In this document: piece by piece, positions 29,035 to 32,935 of the stretch | Position numbering within the stretch: the stretch's first letter is position 1 | Layout of the letters: the number at the start of each line of letters is the position of its first letter | Source: a virus | DNA: 32,935 bases | Virus record (IMG/VR): IMGVR_UViG_3300010885_006365 | Coordinates: 1-32,935 of that record | Direction: 5' to 3' (one strand) | Position numbers and translations under genes: made by a program | Notes under the pieces: model-generated | What the model was told of the DNA's origin: nothing | The model's database searches: none | What the model saw: the letters and a program-made list of their open reading frames with translations, nothing else

Positions 29035-30378
29035 TTAAAATGGTGTTACTATAAATAGTTCTTTAAATTCCATCCTTTCGCCTATAAATTTAAATGGTAT
29101 ATTTTTAAGGCTGCCATGTCGGTTTTTTGCAATCTTAACTACACAAACATCCTTTGAAGGTTGTTCTATTCCATCAATTTCTAGCGATGGTATTCCGTAT
29201 GTTTCAGGTCGCATCAAAAAGATTACGCTGTCCGCATCTTGCTCTATTGCTCCGCTTTCTCTAAGGTCGCTAAGCTGTGGCAATTTATCCGGTCTGCTTT
29301 CTACTGCCCTACTAAGTTGACTTAATGCCATCACTGGGATAGATAATTCCTTTGCAATGATTTTGCATCCTCTGCTAATTTCGCTTATCTCGCTTTCCCT
29401 GTTTGCCTTTCTATCTACTCCACTCATAAGTTGCAGGTAATCAATACAAAGAAAATCTATATTGTATTTTCTTTTTAGGATACTTGCTTTACTGCGTAAG
29501 TCACGAATGTTAATTGAAGGACTATCATCAATGTATAATTTGAATTTGCTAATTCTATCCTCTGCATCCATTAAATCAGTACGCTGTGCGCTTGTCATTG
29601 TGTTATGTCTAAGGTGCGAATGTGCAATACCGCTTTCCAAACTTATTAATCTGTTAACCAATTGGCTTCCGCTCATCTCTAAACTAAATATACCTACGCT
29701 TTTACCTTGCTTTAATACGTTTAGGATAGTATTTAGCATAAAAGCAGTTTTACCCTGCGCCGGTCTCGCTGCTAAGATTATTAGGTCAGGTTTTACCCAT
29801 CCACTAATATAGTTGTTTAATGTTCGCCAACCTGTATCAATACCTATTTGTCCAGTTTCGTTTATTGCATCACGCTCCTTTGCTAATTCTAAAAGAAAAT
29901 AATTAAGGTTTTTTTCGGTTTGCTTATAGATATTTTCTTGAGATGCTAATATGTTTGCAGATGCTGAATTTAAAGTATTTTCAATTTCTATGCTATCGTA
30001 ACTATCGTTTGTCAATTGCCTGCCTATTTTAATGCCTTGACGTTGTAAATAACTGTTATGCAAAATCATTATCCAATCTTCAATATGTACGCTTGAAGTG
30101 ACTTTGTTAGTCAACTTTACTACTTCATAAGCTCCGCCTACTATCTCCAATTCATTTGTGCTAATTAGCTGATTAGTAACAGTCATTAAATCAATACCCT
30201 GCATCTTATCAAATAACGATTGAATGGCTTTAAATACCAGTTTGTTTTTAGTTTGATAAAAAAACTCAATAGATAATTTATTTATATGTAAAAAAATTAA
30301 ATTATTTTCTAAAAGCAATGCACCCAACACAACATCTTCAATTTCTTTATTATGTGGTGGTAATTTCGTTTTACTCAT
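29035..30378 (-). CDS. dnaB: Replicative DNA helicase (DnaB family)
   Basis: A 447-residue hexameric helicase. N-terminal domain begins PPHNKEIEDVVLGALLLENN (7-26); RecA-like domain has Walker A AARPAQGKT (203-211; Ala-Arg-Pro-Ala-Gln is unusual but fits), FSLEMSGSQLVNRL, Walker B FLCIDYLQLM, and SDLRESGAIEQDADSVIFLM with the arginine-finger region after it. It unwinds the fork for host polymerase, since no phage DNA polymerase or primase gene is visible. It follows an initiator-like gene, as lambda P follows O. Confidence 0.95.
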   Translation of the reverse strand: MSKTKLPPHNKEIEDVVLGALLLENNLIFLHINKLSIEFFYQTKNKLVFKAIQSLFDKMQGIDLMTVTNQLISTNELEIVGGAYEVVKLTNKVTSSVHIEDWIMILHNSYLQRQGIKIGRQLTNDSYDSIEIENTLNSASANILASQENIYKQTEKNLNYFLLELAKERDAINETGQIGIDTGWRTLNNYISGWVKPDLIILAARPAQGKTAFMLNTILNVLKQGKSVGIFSLEMSGSQLVNRLISLESGIAHSHLRHNTMTSAQRTDLMDAEDRISKFKLYIDDSPSINIRDLRSKASILKRKYNIDFLCIDYLQLMSGVDRKANRESEISEISRGCKIIAKELSIPVMALSQLSRAVESRPDKLPQLSDLRESGAIEQDADSVIFLMRPETYGIPSLEIDGIEQPSKDVCVVKIAKNRHGSLKNIPFKFIGERMEFKELFIVTPF

Positions 30379-30497
30379 TTTAAGCCGTTTTAAAAGGTTA
30401 TTTATTTTTTTTAAGGCAATCTACTTACTCGTTTGTTTTTAGTGGCTTAAACACGCTTAAAATCGTTTTAAATACTATTCCTACCTAATTACTAAAC
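30379..30497. repeat. Gap before dnaB with repeated TTTAAGC / CGTTTTAAA half-sites
   Basis: No gene fits here. On the plus strand GCTTAAA occurs at 30445-30451 and 30455-30461 (10 bp apart), its inverse TTTAAGC at 30379-30385, and CGTTTTAAA at 30386-30394 and 30464-30472. Such clustered half-sites suit an operator or replication origin. No clear -33/-7 promoter is seen. Confidence 0.4.
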
Positions 30498-30950
30498 TCA
30501 AATTCTTATTTTTGTTAAAAAATCCCCTATTTCTTTTATTTCCTTTCCTTTCCTTTCCTTTGCATTGCCCTCCCCATTAGCCACCCTAATAGCCTCCCCA
30601 TTAGCCACCCCATCTTTCCAACGCTTATTTGCACCTATTTTACCCTTCTCGCTCAGTACGTTTCTTAAATCTAAATGGTCATTTAAACGCTTGCTGAAAA
30701 ACTTATCTTCGTCTATCACAAATAACTCAAATTTTTGAATAACTGCCATTACTTTGACTTCAGATACTTGCATCTGCATAGCTAAAATTGGAGTAATATT
30801 TAAAGGTAGTTTACCCTTTGCACTTGCTAAATTTTCAACAATATACCAGTAAATTCCGTAGCCTTCCATGCCTAACTGTTGGCGCAGGAATAGTATCTTA
30901 ATATCGTTGCTAGCATTGTAATCGTGTGGAAAATAAAATGTTTGTTTCAT
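30498..30950 (-). CDS. Replication-initiator-like protein with DUF4373 (Lin1244/Lin1753) N-terminus
   Basis: A 150-residue protein. FYFPHDYNASNDIKILFLRQ (5-24) followed by LGMEGYGIYWYIVENLASAK is the DUF4373 signature, a winged-helix domain found in phage DnaD/O-like initiators. The tail from about residue 112 is low in complexity (VANGEAIRVANGEGNAKERK) and is coded by G-rich tandem repeats. It lies directly before dnaB, as expected for an initiator or helicase loader. It is coupled to the preceding HTH gene by ATGA. Confidence 0.7.
   Translation of the reverse strand: MKQTFYFPHDYNASNDIKILFLRQQLGMEGYGIYWYIVENLASAKGKLPLNITPILAMQMQVSEVKVMAVIQKFELFVIDEDKFFSKRLNDHLDLRNVLSEKGKIGANKRWKDGVANGEAIRVANGEGNAKERKGKEIKEIGDFLTKIRI
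30541..30610. repeat. Tandem repeats inside the initiator gene, possible origin
   Basis: TCCTT occurs four times in tandem (30541-30560), followed by two perfect 18-bp copies of CCTCCCCATTAGCCACCC at 30569-30586 and 30593-30610 (24-bp period). This G/C-rich block stands out in an AT-rich genome. Lambda has its origin as repeats inside gene O; the same arrangement is possible here. Confidence 0.5.
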
Positions 30951-31165
30951 AGCTTTATTTGTCTAGAATTTTTATAATAATTTAATTTAATTAAGTTAAC
31001 GCTTTGCAGTTCTGCAATCCAGTTTATTATTGTCATAGTACTAACCTGTAAAGCCTCTGCGTATTGTTTATTTTTACCATCTAAAAGATTAAATGTTTGC
31101 AGGTAAATGTAGAATAATTTTGCGCTATTGCTTACAGGAAGTTGGAATAGTTTTTTATCAATCAT
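30947..31165 (-). CDS. Small helix-turn-helix protein (72 aa)
   Basis: A 72-residue winged-helix-like protein: NSAKLFYIYLQTFNL, then KQYAEALQVSTMTIINWIAE (33-52) as helix-turn-helix, then LIKLNYYKNSRQIKL as a wing. This is the layout of small MarR/Rep-type DNA-binding domains. It may regulate early transcription or form the DNA-binding partner of the next protein, to which it is coupled by overlap. A TGCAG/CTGCA hairpin lies upstream. Confidence 0.6.
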   Translation of the reverse strand: MIDKKLFQLPVSNSAKLFYIYLQTFNLLDGKNKQYAEALQVSTMTIINWIAELQSVNLIKLNYYKNSRQIKL

Positions 31166-31207
31166 AAAAGTATGCAGTTTTTTGGATGCTGCACCCCATT
31201 GATTTTT

Positions 31208-31459
31208 CTAATTAATTTTGTTATAAATTAAACGAGCATCTTTTCGGTTCAAGACAGTAAACATTCCGTAATTAATTTTTCTACTAAACTTGTTTACATG
31301 GTCAATTTTGTGGCATAAAATTTCAACTCCTTTTGCCCTTAAATTGCTTATCCTTGCTGAAGGGTTAAGGATACCAAATTTTACTAAATCTAGTGTCGTT
31401 TGTTTGCCTTGTAGAAGTAAATATAAAACTTCGCTAAGCTGGTTGGTTGGTTGTTTCAT
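31208..31459 (-). CDS. Helix-turn-helix protein (HTH_39-like, 83 aa)
   Basis: An 83-residue protein: QLSEVLYLLLQGKQTTLDLV (7-26), then FGILNPSARISNLRAKGVEI (28-47), as in HTH_39 domains (one helix reads a site, RISxLRxxG follows). The C-terminal part forms a wing. Likely a DNA-binding regulator or replication accessory. It overlaps the DnaA-like gene by 26 bases. Confidence 0.65.
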   Translation of the reverse strand: MKQPTNQLSEVLYLLLQGKQTTLDLVKFGILNPSARISNLRAKGVEILCHKIDHVNKFSRKINYGMFTVLNRKDARLIYNKIN

Positions 31460-31853
31460 TGTGTAGTTTTAAATAGTGCATAATAGATGAATGATGAAGA
31501 TTTAGTGCGCACCCTATCTCGCGATACATAAAGCCATAATTATAAGCTTCATAACAGAATTTTTGCCTCATTTTAGTATAAGCTATTGACCTATCCTTCT
31601 TTTTTAAATAGTCAGGAGTAATGCCATTTGTGTCGCAAAAATTGGCAATATATGCGTCAATATTATCAATAGGTATATACTTTACTTTTTGATTAAGATA
31701 TACTATTTTTTCAACTTGTACTATTTTTTCAACTTCAATAGGCTTCCAATGCTTTAGCAAAACTTGCAAAATACGAGACTTTTGATAATCGCTGCAATCT
31801 GTATAAAGTTGAATGTAGTATAATATATCTTCTAATTGTTTATCTATGTCCAT
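31434..31853 (-). CDS. Stand-alone DnaA domain IV-like DNA-binding protein
   Basis: A 139-residue protein without ATPase motifs. The C-terminal half (RSIAYTKMRQKFCYEAYNYG, then FMYREIGCALNLHHSSIMHYLKL, about 108-130) matches the helix-turn-helix of DnaA domain IV, where the bacterial form reads EIG ... RDHSTV. The N-terminal half is a helical region with EVEKIVQVEKIVYL repeats. It may bind DnaA-box-like sites in the phage origin or compete with host DnaA. It starts inside the end of the exonuclease gene. Confidence 0.65.
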   Translation of the reverse strand: MDIDKQLEDILYYIQLYTDCSDYQKSRILQVLLKHWKPIEVEKIVQVEKIVYLNQKVKYIPIDNIDAYIANFCDTNGITPDYLKKKDRSIAYTKMRQKFCYEAYNYGFMYREIGCALNLHHSSIMHYLKLHNETTNQPA

Positions 31854-32482
31854 TTCTTTTTTAATTTTTCAAAAGTTTCATTAATATATTGACCGGCTTG
31901 CTCAATCTTTTTTAGTAGATATTCCATGTCTTCAAAGTTCCTATCTATGCGAATAATAAACATTTTTAAACCTTCAGGCATATCCGGGCAGTAGCTTACA
32001 AAATCGCAATACTCACGCTCTGATACTATCATGTCGCTTTGACATTGCCAATAATACTCCCGGTACTTTAGTTTAAAATATTCCTGCGAATTTACTAAGC
32101 CATAATTCAAGTGATTTGTAAAATTGTATGGACATTTTATTTGCACAATGCCAGTAGCAGTAAGCCCATCAGGAGTACCACCATATAAACCTGCAATGGC
32201 TTCAATGTATGTCGTTGGCTCTACTTTTTTACCTGTGATACCTTCGTAGTATTTAATGGCTTCAGCTTCCATTTCTAATCCGTATGTTGTTGCATCACTT
32301 TTAAAATCACGTTGGATGCCAGTTAATCTTTCTGCTAATTTAGCATTTAGATATTCTTTAGTAGTTGCTGATAACTGCCCTTTGTCCTTTACTAATTTTG
32401 GTTCTACTGTTAAATTCCAAATCGTTGATGATGTTAGTTTGCCCATCCTTGCTGCAAACCATTCTGTTGAGTATTGTTCCAT
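31844..32482 (-). CDS. YqaJ/lambda-exonuclease-type recombinase nuclease
   Basis: A 212-residue exonuclease that would resect double-stranded DNA to give ssDNA for the ERF annealing protein. Motifs: WFAARMGKLTSS (8-19), YGLEMEAEAIKYYEG (67-81), GGTPDG with Asp105 (101-106) and VQIKCP (113-118), then QCQSDMIV. In lambda exonuclease the last motif is ELK with catalytic Glu129; here Gln114 (CAA) takes that place. Either the family tolerates QxK or activity is changed. Overlaps both neighbours. Confidence 0.85.
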   Translation of the reverse strand: MEQYSTEWFAARMGKLTSSTIWNLTVEPKLVKDKGQLSATTKEYLNAKLAERLTGIQRDFKSDATTYGLEMEAEAIKYYEGITGKKVEPTTYIEAIAGLYGGTPDGLTATGIVQIKCPYNFTNHLNYGLVNSQEYFKLKYREYYWQCQSDMIVSEREYCDFVSYCPDMPEGLKMFIIRIDRNFEDMEYLLKKIEQAGQYINETFEKLKKKWT

Positions 32483-32694
32483 CCTTTTTTTCTCCCATTT
32501 TTTTGTGGTGCAAAATATTGTTTCACTCTATAATTAAGATTGATTTTTTTTAAATAAATCTCAACCTTTGCCAATTCGTATTTATCGTAAAATATAGCTT
32601 CAAGCCAGTTAGTTGTACGCTTTAATAACATTGGATTGGTATTTAAATTTATTACTGATATAAAAAATTCGTTCTCTTTAATTTGGTAGTGCAT
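32434..32694 (-). CDS. Small protein between ERF and exonuclease genes (86 aa)
   Basis: An 86-residue basic protein (MHYQIKENEFFISVINLNTN...), with a beta start, a helical middle (LKRTTNWLEAIFYDKYELAK) and a Lys/Asn/Gln-rich tail. It overlaps the ERF end by 17 bases and the exonuclease start by 49 bases. Its position suggests a role with these recombination proteins. No family recognised; the tail frame runs through two A7 stretches, so its end could be affected by a base error. Confidence 0.55.
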   Translation of the reverse strand: MHYQIKENEFFISVINLNTNPMLLKRTTNWLEAIFYDKYELAKVEIYLKKINLNYRVKQYFAPQKNGRKKGWNNTQQNGLQQGWAN

Positions 32695-32935
32695 TTTCTA
32701 AACTTTTAATGGTTTGTAAATCTTTTTGTCTAAACGTTAAATGTGCTTTTGCTTTTGTAAATACATCCTTTTCGCCTGCATTATATCTATTTAATAAGCT
32801 AATCATCTGCTCATCCGTAATAATCTTTAAAGTAGGTTCTTTTGGTGCTTCTACAGTATCAGCATCCTTTGTATCATCAATCAAGAATAAACCATTTAAA
32901 GCATACTTTCTAGCATAGCTACTAGATGCGCCAAA
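32678..32935 (-). CDS. erf: ERF-family annealing protein, C-terminal part (enters from the window edge)
   Basis: The frame enters at 32935 with FGASSSYARKYALNGLF and ends LENALPN at 32678, 85 residues. The first 60 residues correspond to residues 101-160 of the partial ERF gene at 1-481, with two changes (Thr to Pro, Asn to Asp). The remaining 25 residues complete the protein to about 185 residues. A TTG-started reading from 32884 is an artefact of the window edge. It overlaps the next gene by 17 bases. Confidence 0.8.
   Translation of the reverse strand, partial: FGASSSYARKYALNGLFLIDDTKDADTVEAPKEPTLKIITDEQMISLLNRYNAGEKDVFTKAKAHLTFRQKDLQTIKSLENALPN
32755..32935. repeat. Right copy of the near-identical terminal direct repeat
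   Basis: Aligns with bases 1-181 at 170 of 181 positions, no gaps. See the left copy for the mismatch positions and interpretation. Confidence 0.85.

Noticed and set aside
30541-30610. Short tandem repeats as a CRISPR array
   Set aside because: Only two 18-bp copies with a 6-bp gap inside a coding frame; no spacer-sized intervals and no cas genes.

Overview
The window looks like almost the whole genome (about 32.75 kb) of a tailed, siphovirus-like phage of a Bacteroidota host. It carries terminase, portal, HK97-type capsid, tape measure and lysis genes. Host evidence: Shine-Dalgarno sites are absent and short A-rich leaders precede the starts; a promoter at 26516-26546 has TTTG-N19-TACATTTG, the Bacteroidota primary-sigma layout; the fibre resembles Bacteroidota phage fibres; the DNA is AT-rich. 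No integrase, excisionase or repressor was recognised, so a lytic life style is the simplest reading. Every supported gene is on the minus strand, so biological order runs from high to low coordinates. Positions 1-181 and 32755-32935 are aligned copies of the same part of an ERF recombinase gene (170 of 181 bases identical). The molecule therefore probably closes into a circle or is terminally redundant, with ERF across the join.

Biological order. (1) Control region 1781-1985: a rho-independent terminator ending the late transcript, then AT-rich tandem repeats and a probable start of early transcription. (2) Early small genes 1780-487, several with a shared leader around AACCTAAAAAC. (3) Recombination and replication, 481-1 continuing at 32935-26606: ERF annealing protein, YqaJ-type exonuclease, a stand-alone DnaA-domain-IV-like protein, small helix-turn-helix proteins, an initiator-like protein with repeats in its coding DNA, DnaB helicase, a Snf2-like helicase and a DNA methyltransferase, closed by a 12-bp hairpin. 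(4) A second unit starting at a consensus, nearly leaderless promoter (26546-26516): VRR-NUC nuclease, SSB-like protein, HNH nuclease, ParB-like protein, sigma-like protein, small membrane proteins, a tRNA-like gene, a MazG-like protein, glycosyltransferase and methyltransferase, small and large terminase. (5) Morphogenesis 20646-4925, in unusual order: tail chaperone, neck and tail-tip proteins and tape measure come first, then prohead protease, scaffold, capsid, tube, portal, connectors and fibre. (6) Lysis 4914-3474: two tiny membrane proteins (holin candidates), a candidate single-molecule spanin and a GH24 endolysin. (7) A metallophosphoesterase and two small genes lead to the terminator.

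Most interesting points. A T9 slippery run in the tail chaperone gene opens a long -1 frame, indicating a programmed frameshift. Exactly three start codons (chaperone, protease, scaffold) are preceded by the same two-part element with fixed spacing, which looks like a phage-specific promoter and could be read by the sigma-like protein encoded here. The segment between the last late gene and its terminator is complementary to early-gene start regions, as if it made a regulatory RNA. The prohead protease contains an inserted HAD-type phosphatase domain. All assignments come from reading the sequence; no database search was run.
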